NCBI GenBank assembly: GCA_026692865.1
Contig: JAPLNI010000027.1
Location: 156,795 to 220,794 of the forward strand
Source: Planctomycetota bacterium
GTDB taxonomy: Bacteria; Planctomycetota; Planctomycetia; Pirellulales; Pirellulaceae
Length of the DNA: 64,000 nt
Reading direction: 5' to 3'
Part shown: one piece after another, positions 48,265-57,048 of the stretch
Layout of the letters: each line of letters begins with the position of its first letter
Position numbering within the stretch: position 1 is the first letter of the stretch
Notes under the pieces: model-generated
Database searches by the model: none
What the model saw: only the letters and a program-made list of their open reading frames with translations
What the model was told of the DNA's origin: nothing
Position numbers and translations under genes: made by a program

Positions 48265-49444
48265 GATGATCTTCCTGAACGGATCTCTCTGATCGGCCCT
48301 TGAGGTAAGCAATCGCTTGTCGCATCTTTGCGTAATCGATCTCGTGAACTTGGATCATCTCTCCAATTGCTTTGAGCATCGTAAGCGTCAATCGTCCACC
48401 CAAGTGCTGACGAAACTCTTCCAACCCTTCAAAGAGAACGCGTTCTTCAAGCTGCTCATGGTAAGTCGGAAGTCCCAGCCGGTCCAAAGTTTCAAGTGAC
48501 CGAGACACAACTTCTGTATCGAGCCCAAGTGCGAGCGACGAATACACAACGTCCAACGCGACACCAATCGCTACGGCTTCTCCATGACGAATTTGGTAGT
48601 CGCAAAGTGACTCCAGCTTGTGAGCAGACCAATGACCAAAGTCCAGCGGTCGAGCTTCGCTAGCTTCGAATGGATCGCCACCTTGGGTAATATGCTGAAG
48701 ATGCATCATGACAGAGGACTGAATTACTTTGAGCGACTTCAGCATGTCTCGCTGCGATATCTCCGTGGCAGCGCTGTACAGCTCTTCAAAGGCCGATTCG
48801 CTTTTCAGTAGCGATACTTTCAATGCTTCCGAAAAACCACTTCTAAAGTCTCTGTCGCTCAAGCACTCTAACAACGACGAATCGTTTACAACTCCCCAGG
48901 GAACTGCAAACGTGCCCTTCCAGTTTTTCTTTCCAAAGGCATTCACTGCGTTCTTAACACCGACTCCCGAGTCCGCTTGGGCAAGCGTGGTGGTTGGAAA
49001 ACGAATCAGGCGAATACCTCGATGAGCAATCGCGGCTGCATATCCGACTGCGTCCAATACAGCACCACCACCGATGACAAGCACGTAACTGCGACGATCC
49101 AGTCCATCGCGATTCATGGTCGCGAATATCTCCTCAACCAGATCCGGTGACGCCTTGATTTGCTCGCCACCCGCGATTTCATGCGGAGGCGATGTCAACT
49201 GGATTTTTCCAGAACGACACAGGCACTCGTTTAGCCGAGCCAAAAACGAATGCGAAGCCGACACAACACCACGATCAATCCAGACTTGAATGCGAGGCTC
49301 CGAATGCTCCGATTCCAAAAGCGATTCAACGACTGACCAGTCGGCTCCAAAACAGTCGTGGGTAAACCTCAACTGATGCCGCAGCGGAACATTAAAATCG
49401 ATGTTGATCGATTTCGAGGTCGTTAGGATCTCCATCGGGCCCAT
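48257..49444 (-). CDS. EboD-like sugar phosphate cyclase (3-dehydroquinate synthase fold)
   Basis: 395 residues. NAD-binding VLVIGGGAVLDAVGYAA, FPTTTLAQADSGVGVK, FGKKNWKGTF, and metal-site regions GFSEALK, DFGHWSAHKLE and RHGEAVAIG are visible. The FGKKNWKGTFAVP and GDPFEASEARPLDFGHW patterns are those of EboD, a member of the ebo gene set, rather than AroB. No eboA, B, C, E or F gene is present. It is cotranscribed with a CMD-family protein. The product is not known. Confidence 0.75.
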   Translation of the reverse strand: MGPMEILTTSKSINIDFNVPLRHQLRFTHDCFGADWSVVESLLESEHSEPRIQVWIDRGVVSASHSFLARLNECLCRSGKIQLTSPPHEIAGGEQIKASPDLVEEIFATMNRDGLDRRSYVLVIGGGAVLDAVGYAAAIAHRGIRLIRFPTTTLAQADSGVGVKNAVNAFGKKNWKGTFAVPWGVVNDSSLLECLSDRDFRSGFSEALKVSLLKSESAFEELYSAATEISQRDMLKSLKVIQSSVMMHLQHITQGGDPFEASEARPLDFGHWSAHKLESLCDYQIRHGEAVAIGVALDVVYSSLALGLDTEVVSRSLETLDRLGLPTYHEQLEERVLFEGLEEFRQHLGGRLTLTMLKAIGEMIQVHEIDYAKMRQAIAYLKGRSERSVQEDHHE

Positions 49445-50520
49445 GCGGGAGTCTTTGCGTTTGGTGAGATGTTAGTGGCGGGAAAGGAATATGAAAAAAG
49501 GGAAAGAAATTTAATTGTTGTGTTTAGGAATGTATTTTCTTTAACAAGCGTGCTAGCGATACTTACTATCACTTGATCTATAGCGGGCCCAGTACGAAGA
49601 CCCAGTACGAAGACCCAGTACGAGGAATTAGTGCACGATGGACGCATCCTCACTATTCTAACTGCCTGGGCAGATCTTCCCATTCCGGATCCCTATTTCG
49701 GTTGCAAGATTCAGTAGCCGCGTGATTGCGAATCCCATTTTGACTGATTTGCAGGCAAACAAGCGATCCATCGGTGGGAATTTAGGCAGAATAACGGCAG
49801 CTTCGAAGAGGCGAGTTCACTTTCTAAACAAAAAAAGTAAAAAAACGATTTTTTTTGCGTTGGTTTGGTCGTTTACTATGATGAATTTTTTCAGCCTCCC
49901 TCCACTCGATTGTGCAGCATACGGAAACAAGCCGTAAAGCGAATGCCTTTCACAAGTAGTTCGATCGCTTTTGTCTGTGTTTACGAGTTCAATCGCGTCG
50001 ATATTCGTCCCTCGCTTTTCTTCAAAACGCGCCTAAGTAAGAACAACCACAACGTCGGCTCGCGCTAAAATCGGTACGAGCGTTGCTTTGGGAATGCCAG
50101 CAAGGCGGTTGCTAAAACATTTGGCACACGAGTTACATTCGCGTGGCGTGCTTTCGTCTTTCCGTCGTAGTTGTTAATTCACTTTTCCTGATTTACTGTC
50201 GGTTTGAAAGACGTAATTGACTTCGGTTCAGTAATGGACCTGAAGAGTACCCCTGGTCTGTGACAAGTGTCCGCCTCATTTGTCCAGACTGGGGTATTTT
50301 TATCATCACTCGCAGTTTAAGAGAGCTATCGTTCTTGTTGATATGCCCTGGAAGCATGCGTAATCTAAAAAAGGTAGACATCCTTTTCCGATAAAGCTCT
50401 TTCGTTCTAGCGACCTACGCCGAAACTCAATATAAGTGTTTGAGTTCGTAGCGACCGATGTCCAGTGGGTTTTGGCTACGACAATTAATATCGAATGACT
50501 TTTATTGAGAAGCGGCTGAC
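49445..50520. other. Long intergenic region with a 13-bp tandem repeat
   Basis: Just over 1 kb between divergent genes. It contains three tandem 13-mers CCCAGTACGAAGA at 49588-49626, the third with one change. It also has an A/T-rich stretch at 49828-49858. An open frame of 71 codons from GTG 49722 has no recognisable features and is not called. No tRNA or known RNA was recognised. Confidence 0.5.
49588..49626. repeat. Three tandem copies of a 13-bp unit
   Basis: CCCAGTACGAAGA occurs at 49588-49600 and 49601-49613, and CCCAGTACGAGGA at 49614-49626. The AGTACGA core is shared with the GTACTCGTACTC repeat family. Confidence 0.85.
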
Positions 50521-51195
50521 ATGGATCGTCGAAAAGCTCTCCAAGTGCTTGGCACACTATCGGTAACGTGGACCTTCGCCGGCTGCCGTGGCCATCAGTA
50601 TGGACACGTCATCAAGAAAGACGCCCCGAATATGGTCGGCTCACACGACGCGGGAGCGGAGGTCTTCGATCCTTTGGTCGATGAAGCGGTGATGAAACTG
50701 CTCGGCCGGCAGTGTATCCCATCGCCTGATCAACCTATCGGACAAGATGGAATGCCGATGAAGAAGACGGTTTGCTTTGTGGGTGTTGAAAACAAGAGTG
50801 CGGAGGAGATCGGCGACTTTAAAGATCAGCTCTATCAACAAATCGATTCCAAGATCTTGGAAAGCCAAACCTTCAGCAGTGTAAGCCGTCGAATGGTCGA
50901 CGCTGCTCTGTTCGAAACGCGACTTAGACCTGATTCACTTCTTGTGCCCAGTAACATGCAACTGTTCACACAAGTTCTCTCGCGGCAGGGCGCACCAATC
51001 GACCATTTACTGTTTGCCACTCTTACAAGCGGCACTACAGAACGCAATTCGTCCAAGCAACGCGACTACTTGTTGACACTTGAAATGACCAATGTTCATG
51101 ACGGAACGTACGACAAGCAGTCAGCGGAGATTCGCAAAGGGTACCACAAGACCGCCGTAGGTAAACTGTGGAACTACAACCCTCTAAAATACTAA
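50521..51195 (+). CDS. LpoB-like lipoprotein (penicillin-binding protein activator family)
   Basis: 224 residues. It begins MDRRKALQVLG and reaches a lipobox at TFAGC (residue 22), so it should be a lipoprotein; the twin arginines could also suit Tat export. The domain resembles LpoB: FDPLVDEAVMKLLGRQ, KTVCFVGVENKSAEEIGDF, a helix of SRRMVDAALFETRL, and a final LTLEMTNVHDGTYD. LpoB activates PBP1b in enterobacteria. The downstream gene overlaps this one by 28 bp, so they are likely coupled. Family assignment is by pattern only. Confidence 0.65.
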   Translation: MDRRKALQVLGTLSVTWTFAGCRGHQYGHVIKKDAPNMVGSHDAGAEVFDPLVDEAVMKLLGRQCIPSPDQPIGQDGMPMKKTVCFVGVENKSAEEIGDFKDQLYQQIDSKILESQTFSSVSRRMVDAALFETRLRPDSLLVPSNMQLFTQVLSRQGAPIDHLLFATLTSGTTERNSSKQRDYLLTLEMTNVHDGTYDKQSAEIRKGYHKTAVGKLWNYNPLKY

Positions 51196-52565
51196 AGCGT
51201 GAGCTTGCTCGGCAATCGCAACACGCAATCCAACGATGCTTCGAACTACTTCGGTGTATTGTTTTGTTATGCATTTTTGTGCTGCCTTGCGTTGCTGGTT
51301 GTTCGACTCATGCGAAACGCTTGGCCGAGCCTAGGAATCTATTTTACGCTGGTCAAATGGACCAGTGCCGTGAGCAACTGACGAAGCTATCGAAGTCCCA
51401 CCGCGGTGATCGCGATGTAGCAATGTTGGACTTGGCAATGGTCGATTTGGTAGGTGGCGATGCGAAACAAGCCGAATCGCGATTGCGGGATGTGCGTGAT
51501 CGATTCGAATACCTTGAGCAAGACTCGTTGACCGAGAAGACACTCTCTGCGTGGACAGACGATCAAATGCGATCGTACGCTGGGGAGGATTATGAACGGA
51601 TGCTGGTCTACGCATTTTTGTCGCTATCGAATTTGATGCACGACGGAGGTGACGCGGAAGCCTACTCGTTACAACTCAATGAGAAACGCGCACAACTGAT
51701 CAACGCGGCGATTGAAAAGTCAGGCCCCGAGGCGGAGAAAGCTTACCGACCCGTTTCGATGGGCGATTATCTGCGAGGTGTCATCCGCGAATCCAATCGA
51801 CGTGACTACGATGATGCCGCAAAAGCTTATGCACGAGTTGTCGAATGGAATCCTGAAGTCATCCCTTTCCAGTGGGACCTCAATCGCGTACGAACGAGCG
51901 TTCATTCTCAACCCGGCATGGGAGTAATATACGTTTTCGCCTTAGTTGGTCGTGGTCCCATTAAAGTGGAAGTTGCCGAGCAGCCGACCAGCGACGCCCT
52001 TCTCATCGCCGATCGAATCGTCTCGGCAGTCGGCCCCTACTCGCTTCCACCAACGCTTGCTCCTATCAAGATCCCCGATATTCAAATCCCTGCGATTGAG
52101 ATCGATAACGTCGGCGTTGCGATCGACCAAAAGCGACTCGGACCAACTCAATGCGTTACCAGCGTGGAAAGAATTGCTCTGGATACATATGCCGCAAATA
52201 GATCGTCAATCGTCGCGCGGGCCGTGGTGAGACGAGTCCTCAAAAAGGCTTCGATTGTTGCCGCCAAAAAGGTTGCGGGAACGGAGGGACTCACTTCATT
52301 TGCGATGGATGCAGCAGGTGTTGCGTGGGAAGCAACCGAATCGGCTGATACTCGCTGCTGGGGTTTGTTGCCGCGTGAGATTCAAGTCATGCGTATCGAG
52401 GTCCCTGCTGGAAGTCGCAATGTCACTCTTCATCCGCTGGTTCGCGATCGAGTCTCCGGCCTGGCCAATACAGTTTCCGTTCATGTCAATGAAGGCGAAA
52501 ATACCTATGTATTGGCCTGTTTTCCTGACAGCCAAACAATCGGCCAAATCCGCTCAAACCGCTGA
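51168..52565 (+). CDS. COG3014-like lipoprotein
   Basis: 465 residues from a GTG inside the end of the LpoB-like gene. A signal with lipobox VAGC (about residue 45) is followed by a helical, TPR-like region (FYAGQMDQCREQLTKLSKSH; DYERMLVYAFLSLSNLM) and a beta-rich C-terminal half ending VPAGSRNVTLHP and VHVNEGENTYVL. This layout is that of COG3014 proteins, which are often neighbours of LpoB homologues. It likely works with the upstream lipoprotein at the cell envelope. Confidence 0.65.
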   Translation: MELQPSKILKRELARQSQHAIQRCFELLRCIVLLCIFVLPCVAGCSTHAKRLAEPRNLFYAGQMDQCREQLTKLSKSHRGDRDVAMLDLAMVDLVGGDAKQAESRLRDVRDRFEYLEQDSLTEKTLSAWTDDQMRSYAGEDYERMLVYAFLSLSNLMHDGGDAEAYSLQLNEKRAQLINAAIEKSGPEAEKAYRPVSMGDYLRGVIRESNRRDYDDAAKAYARVVEWNPEVIPFQWDLNRVRTSVHSQPGMGVIYVFALVGRGPIKVEVAEQPTSDALLIADRIVSAVGPYSLPPTLAPIKIPDIQIPAIEIDNVGVAIDQKRLGPTQCVTSVERIALDTYAANRSSIVARAVVRRVLKKASIVAAKKVAGTEGLTSFAMDAAGVAWEATESADTRCWGLLPREIQVMRIEVPAGSRNVTLHPLVRDRVSGLANTVSVHVNEGENTYVLACFPDSQTIGQIRSNR

Positions 52566-52572
52566 AAAGGCC

Positions 52573-52603
52573 CTTTGGAGTGCTGCGACTTGTCAAAGCT
52601 TTT
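52573..52603. repeat. Hairpin of the CACTCCAAAG family (copy 4, left of a mirror pair)
   Basis: CTTTGGAGTG is followed by GCTGCGAC-TT-GTCAAAGC, 6 of 8 paired, and TTTT. It starts just after the COG3014-like stop and mirrors copy 5. Confidence 0.6.
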
Positions 52604-52700
52604 AGACTTGTCTCGCGATGCTCTATTTCGAACGCTGATGCAAACCAAAGGTATTCTTTTCGAGTTAAAACCAAGTCAACAATCGAACTCGTCTACCCTA

Positions 52701-52730
52701 AAAGCTGGGCCAAACCCCAGCACCCCAAAG
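52701..52730. repeat. Hairpin of the CACTCCAAAG family (copy 5, right of a mirror pair)
   Basis: AAA, then GCTGGGCC-AA-ACCCCAGC (6 of 8 paired), then ACCCCAAAG. It sits 2 bp from the stop of the convergent SpoU gene. With copy 4 it spans 158 bp, close to the 154 bp of the pair at 28322-28475. Confidence 0.6.
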
Positions 52731-52732
52731 GT

Positions 52733-53230
52733 TCAACTTGGAAACTGCCGGCAGTATTCGTAGACCGCCATTGTGGTTGCAGTTGCTACGTTGTAGGAAA
52801 ATGGTTTTCCATAGACGGGTATTTCGATGACTGCGTCGAGCAGATCGAGTTCTTCTTGACTCAGGCCTTCGCGTTCACTTCCAATCACAAGTGCTGCTTT
52901 GTGGGGAAATTGATAGTCAAAGAGATTTTGCGAATTGGTAGTTTGTTCGAGACCGATTCGTGGGATGTTGTCTCGCTTAAGTTGCTCCAGCACGGGTAAG
53001 AGTGAACGACGTTGAATGATCTCAACGACGTCGACGGCATCGCGAGCAATTTCTCGATCCACTTTCCCTGAACCGCATTGAATGATCGTTCGAATTCCAG
53101 CACAGCCGCACAGTCGAACGATCCGGCTTAAGTTGACGTTGCTTCGCATGGGAGCGAGAACAATGGTTAATTCGCGGGACTGTGCGAGTGTACTGGGCGG
53201 CTTATGTCGAAGGTGTTCGAATCGCGGCAT
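52733..53230 (-). CDS. SpoU/TrmH-family RNA 2'-O-methyltransferase
   Basis: 165 residues, a minimal SPOUT knot. The three motifs are visible: SNVNLSRIVRLCGCAG, ALVIGSEREGLSQEEL and IPVYGKPFSYNVATATTMAVYEY. It methylates a ribose in tRNA or rRNA using SAM. No extra RNA-binding domain is present. The start is 6 bp after the pckG stop, so it is probably cotranscribed with it. Confidence 0.9.
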   Translation of the reverse strand: MPRFEHLRHKPPSTLAQSRELTIVLAPMRSNVNLSRIVRLCGCAGIRTIIQCGSGKVDREIARDAVDVVEIIQRRSLLPVLEQLKRDNIPRIGLEQTTNSQNLFDYQFPHKAALVIGSEREGLSQEELDLLDAVIEIPVYGKPFSYNVATATTMAVYEYCRQFPS

Positions 53231-53236
53231 GAACTA

Positions 53237-55066
53237 TCAAGCCATCCTCGCCATAAGAAGTTCACGTTGGCAGAGCAACTCTTTTGGCATGTCGTGGTAG
53301 AGCTTCAGAAAGAAATCGTTTTGGCTTGTAATTTCTGCAAGCCATTCATTCTGACTGAATGCCATCGCCGCATCAAACTGCAACTCGTCAAAGCCGTCGA
53401 TTCCATCGGTATCAAAATCGACAAAGTGAGGAGTCCAACCGATTGGCGTTTCGTGACCCGCGATTCGACCTTGGCATCGCTTTACAATCCACTCCAAGAC
53501 TCGCACGTTTTCGCGAAAGCCTGGCCACAAGAATTTGCCACTCTCATTTTTCCGGAACCAGTTCACGTGAAAAATACGGGGCAACTGACGGATCAGCTTC
53601 CGCATGTTTAACCAATGTGCGAAATAGTCACCCATGTTGTAGCCGCAAAATGGAAGCATTGCCATTGGATCTCGTCGCACATGTCCAACCGCACCGGTTG
53701 CAGCAGCAGTTGTCTCAGAACCTTGTGTTGCACCTAAGAAGACTCCATGCGTCCAATCGAACGCTTGGAATACCAATGGCATCGTCGAAGGTCTGCGTCC
53801 ACCGAAAACAATTGCGTCGATTGGAACTCCCTGAGGATCTTGCCAAGCGGGATCGATGTTCGGGCATTGTCCTGCTGGCGCAGTGAATCGCGAGTTCGGA
53901 TGAGCCGCTGGCCGACCACAATCGGGAGTCCAGTCTTTACCAGTCCAGTCGATCAAGTGAGATGGAGGATCGGAGAGTCCTTCCCACCAAACGGACTGGT
54001 CATCGGTAAGCGCGACGTTGGTAAAAATGGTGTTACTCGCCATTGCCTCCATCGCACCTGGATTCGAGTGCCATGAAGTTCCCGGAGCGACTCCAAAGAA
54101 ACCGGTCTCAGGGTTGATCGCGTGCAGCTTCCCTGTCTCGCCAGGCCACAACCACGCAATATCATCTCCGACGAGTGTCGTCTTCCAACCTCGCTTGGTG
54201 TAGTGCTCTGGTGGAATTAACATCGCAAGATTGGTCTTACCACACTGGCTTGGGAACGCTGCTGTTAGATAGGACTTGATACCATCGGGTGATTCCAACC
54301 CCATGATCAGCATGTGCTCGGCCATCCAGCCTTGATCTCGCGAGATAGCGGTCGCCAGTCGAAGCGCTACGCACTTCTTTCCTAGCAATGCGTTTCCACC
54401 GTACCCGCTGCCATAGGACCAGACTTGGCGCGACTCGGGAAAATGGACGATGTATTTTTCATCGTTGCACGGCCATGGGACATCTTTGACTCCATCGTTG
54501 AGCGGCAAGCCAACGCTGTGAAGGCACGGTACGAAACTTCGACTAGGCCCAATTGCATCGAGTACTTTGGTCCCCATGTGACACATGATCTTCATGTTCA
54601 CACAGACATAGGGTGAATCGGTTAGCTGGACACCGAACATTGCCAAAGGGCTATCGATCGGCCCCATGCAGAATGGAATGACATACATGGTTCTACCGAC
54701 CATTGAACCGTCGAACTTTTCGGTCAATGTCTTCCGCATCATCTCGGGGGGCGACCAATTGTTGGTCGCTCCAGCATCCGATTCACGAAGCGAGCAGATG
54801 AAGGTTCGATCTTCGACACGCGCGACGTCCGATGGGTTACTTCGCGCGAGAAATGAGTTGGGATGCTTTGTGGGATTCAGTGGAGTAAAAGTCCCTTGCT
54901 CTACAAGTAACTTGCAAAGCTGCGACCACTCGCCGTCACTGCCGTCGATCCAATGAACTCGATCTGGCTTGCATAGCTCGGCCATCTCATCTACCCAAGT
55001 AACCAAGGATTGGTTATCGGTAAGCGAAGATTTCAAAGGCATTTCTTGTGTTGAGCCAGATGTCAT
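53237..55066 (-). CDS. pckG: GTP-dependent phosphoenolpyruvate carboxykinase
   Basis: About 609 residues from the ATG at 55066, the standard length for the GTP enzyme; the open frame upstream has no family similarity. The P-loop with active-site cysteine is FPSQCGKTN. Guanine-site and substrate regions include [29 protein letters not shown] and [14 protein letters not shown]. It interconverts oxaloacetate and PEP, the entry to gluconeogenesis. It is the third gene of a minus-strand run with btaA and the release-factor-like gene. Confidence 0.95.
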   Translation of the reverse strand: MTSGSTQEMPLKSSLTDNQSLVTWVDEMAELCKPDRVHWIDGSDGEWSQLCKLLVEQGTFTPLNPTKHPNSFLARSNPSDVARVEDRTFICSLRESDAGATNNWSPPEMMRKTLTEKFDGSMVGRTMYVIPFCMGPIDSPLAMFGVQLTDSPYVCVNMKIMCHMGTKVLDAIGPSRSFVPCLHSVGLPLNDGVKDVPWPCNDEKYIVHFPESRQVWSYGSGYGGNALLGKKCVALRLATAISRDQGWMAEHMLIMGLESPDGIKSYLTAAFPSQCGKTNLAMLIPPEHYTKRGWKTTLVGDDIAWLWPGETGKLHAINPETGFFGVAPGTSWHSNPGAMEAMASNTIFTNVALTDDQSVWWEGLSDPPSHLIDWTGKDWTPDCGRPAAHPNSRFTAPAGQCPNIDPAWQDPQGVPIDAIVFGGRRPSTMPLVFQAFDWTHGVFLGATQGSETTAAATGAVGHVRRDPMAMLPFCGYNMGDYFAHWLNMRKLIRQLPRIFHVNWFRKNESGKFLWPGFRENVRVLEWIVKRCQGRIAGHETPIGWTPHFVDFDTDGIDGFDELQFDAAMAFSQNEWLAEITSQNDFFLKLYHDMPKELLCQRELLMARMA

Positions 55067-55195
55067 GTGCTGAATTCCGATAGTGAGTAGTTGTTGTTTT
55101 GCGAAATCACTGTAGGCTTCAATCGAAATTGATAAGCCTCGCGAGGTAGCGCAGCTAGGTCGCGACAGTATCATTTGCGATGATGTACAAAGTCA

Positions 55196-55708
55196 TTAGC
55201 GAAGTCCTGGTAGACCATGCTCCACACGCTTTTGATTGAAAAATGTCCAAGCAGCAGGATACTGTTTTAACATACGAACGACTTGGGATGAACTCACGTT
55301 GAGATGAGCGACAATTGCTGGAAGCTCCATCGCATGTGCGGTGCAGCAGTCCAACAGTTCAGCCAGGAGAGCCGGAAAATCTGCATGGTCGGTAGACACA
55401 CGAATGCGTTGATTGCGGCATTTGGACAGCCATAGTTCGGAGGGTTGGTCGCCGAGGACGCCCGCACTGCGAATGTTCAAAGCTAAAGATAACCGTAATC
55501 GAACGAGCGCTAACCGTCGGTTATCCGCTTGGCTTCGACGTTCGTTTGCTTCTGCAATAAGCTTCGAAGGCTTGTGCAAAAAAATTACTGCCGATTCGGT
55601 TTTATTGCGATGCTGGCCGCCGGGACCTCCGCGTCGCAAGAACTGGATCTCGCATTCTCGAAGAAGCTCTTCGTCGCTCAAGAATGCAGGATGTGGTTTC
55701 GAGTCCAT
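55196..55708 (-). CDS. Release-factor-like protein with GGQ motif
   Basis: 170 residues. The peptidyl-tRNA hydrolysis motif GGPGGQHRNKTES is at about residues 27-39. There is no codon-recognition domain, so it belongs with ArfB/RF-like rescue or orphan release factors. The C-terminal 60 residues are an additional helical region (VAHLNVSSSQVVRMLKQYP), possibly helix-turn-helix. The start overlaps the btaA stop by one base (TGATG), indicating coupled translation. Confidence 0.8.
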   Translation of the reverse strand: MDSKPHPAFLSDEELLRECEIQFLRRGGPGGQHRNKTESAVIFLHKPSKLIAEANERRSQADNRRLALVRLRLSLALNIRSAGVLGDQPSELWLSKCRNQRIRVSTDHADFPALLAELLDCCTAHAMELPAIVAHLNVSSSQVVRMLKQYPAAWTFFNQKRVEHGLPGLR

Positions 55709-56895
55709 CAGACGACAAGGTCAGCCACGTAGAAGCTACCGTAAGTGTGAACTCGGTCCTTCTGGTGTAGATCGTCCGAAATTTCAGGGTGCATTTTCAG
55801 CAACTCGGGGAGCTTTCGCATTTGTCCATCAACACGAACAGAAACTCGATCCAAGAACTCGGTCTTCAATCCGCCCGAACGCCATAGAATTCTCGTTTCA
55901 GGAGCCGCGCGTTCGATGATCGCTTGCCATTCACTTTCCAGAAGTGCGAAGTAATTGTCGCTCAACCAATCCATGTGATCCAAGAGAACGAATCGCGAGA
56001 TGGTTCCGTTGTGCTTCTCCAAAAATCCTTGGACGCTATCGGTATGGATATGGATCTTGTCGGCGACGCCATTACGAAGCGCTTCGTAGTTTTCTGGCTT
56101 CAAGTACTCAGGGCAACATTCCGGCGTGTAGTGACCAGTGATGTAAACTCGCCAAAAATAATTGTCTTGAATCGGCAGCTTTGCAAAAACCGCGTCCATC
56201 GAGTCCTCAATGAACTTGACGATACCACCAGGATATTGAGTGTCGATTTGACGTCGTTGTGCCTTCGGGACCCCCAACATACTCAGCGTCGTGTCGCGAT
56301 TGAGGGCGAAACGCATCGTTCGGGTCCAAATCCGCTCGCGAACATTGTTGTAGAGAGCTTGCTGTTCCTCGAAAGATTTCGAGTTAACGATCTCGGTGAT
56401 CTCTGGTCGAATCTTCGCAATCTTCGTCAAGTACACATTGATTCCTCGGGCAAAAGCGCCAGAGGTTCCGCGGAAGTAAAACGAACGGCGCTCGTTATCG
56501 AAGAACTTGATCCAGCGATCCCAATAAGCCTTGGACCATTTGCTCAATTGACCTCGCAGTTTGTTTGCGTAGATCCCTTCTACATTAGGCAAATATCCAT
56601 GCCCAAACATCTGAAAGTAGTCTTCGTAGTCCAAGCTTCGCACGGCGGCTAGCTTGAGCTGCAGCAGTGCGTTTTGCCTTGGATTCATATCCACTGCATG
56701 GACTTCACGCGGATTACATAGTGCGTAATCGATCGCATTGCAGCCCGCGGACGTGATTACCATCACGCTATCAGTAGGTTTAAGGTTAAGTGCTTGACGA
56801 TCTAATCGAGGGTCCTCCCAACAAGTGTTGTAGACCAAATTGTTTCCGTGAACGAAACGGAAAACGCGACCGCTAATCCATTCTTGCAGGGCCAT
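55708..56895 (-). CDS. btaA: BtaA: SAM:diacylglycerol 3-amino-3-carboxypropyltransferase
   Basis: 395 residues of the DUF3419 family. The N-terminal VHGNNLVYNTCWEDPRLDRQAL and the SAM-binding VMVITSAGCNAIDYALCNP followed by EVHAVDMNPRQNALLQLKLAA are diagnostic. It transfers the aminocarboxypropyl group of SAM to diacylglycerol, giving diacylglycerylhomoserine, which BtaB (26586-27341) would methylate to DGTS. It is coupled to the release-factor-like gene, not to btaB. I saw no PHO-box-like repeat upstream. Confidence 0.9.
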   Translation of the reverse strand: MALQEWISGRVFRFVHGNNLVYNTCWEDPRLDRQALNLKPTDSVMVITSAGCNAIDYALCNPREVHAVDMNPRQNALLQLKLAAVRSLDYEDYFQMFGHGYLPNVEGIYANKLRGQLSKWSKAYWDRWIKFFDNERRSFYFRGTSGAFARGINVYLTKIAKIRPEITEIVNSKSFEEQQALYNNVRERIWTRTMRFALNRDTTLSMLGVPKAQRRQIDTQYPGGIVKFIEDSMDAVFAKLPIQDNYFWRVYITGHYTPECCPEYLKPENYEALRNGVADKIHIHTDSVQGFLEKHNGTISRFVLLDHMDWLSDNYFALLESEWQAIIERAAPETRILWRSGGLKTEFLDRVSVRVDGQMRKLPELLKMHPEISDDLHQKDRVHTYGSFYVADLVV

Positions 56896-57048
56896 TTACG
56901 AGAGCTTACTTTCCTTGTGTGTCATGCTGAAAAAATCTTGATCGGGTTGATTACTTTAAAGTACAAGCAGACGCTTTACTATCGCGGGGTGTGAGAGTCG
57001 CTCTTGTGGAACAACGAGCGAGTTACATGTTCAAATCTTTTGTGAATG

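Noticed and set aside
49722..49937. 71-codon frame from GTG in the long intergenic region
   Set aside because: No ribosome-binding site, no motif and an A-run inside it.
55924..56652. 242-codon plus-strand frame opposite btaA
   Set aside because: Antisense to a clear DUF3419 gene and without recognisable motifs.
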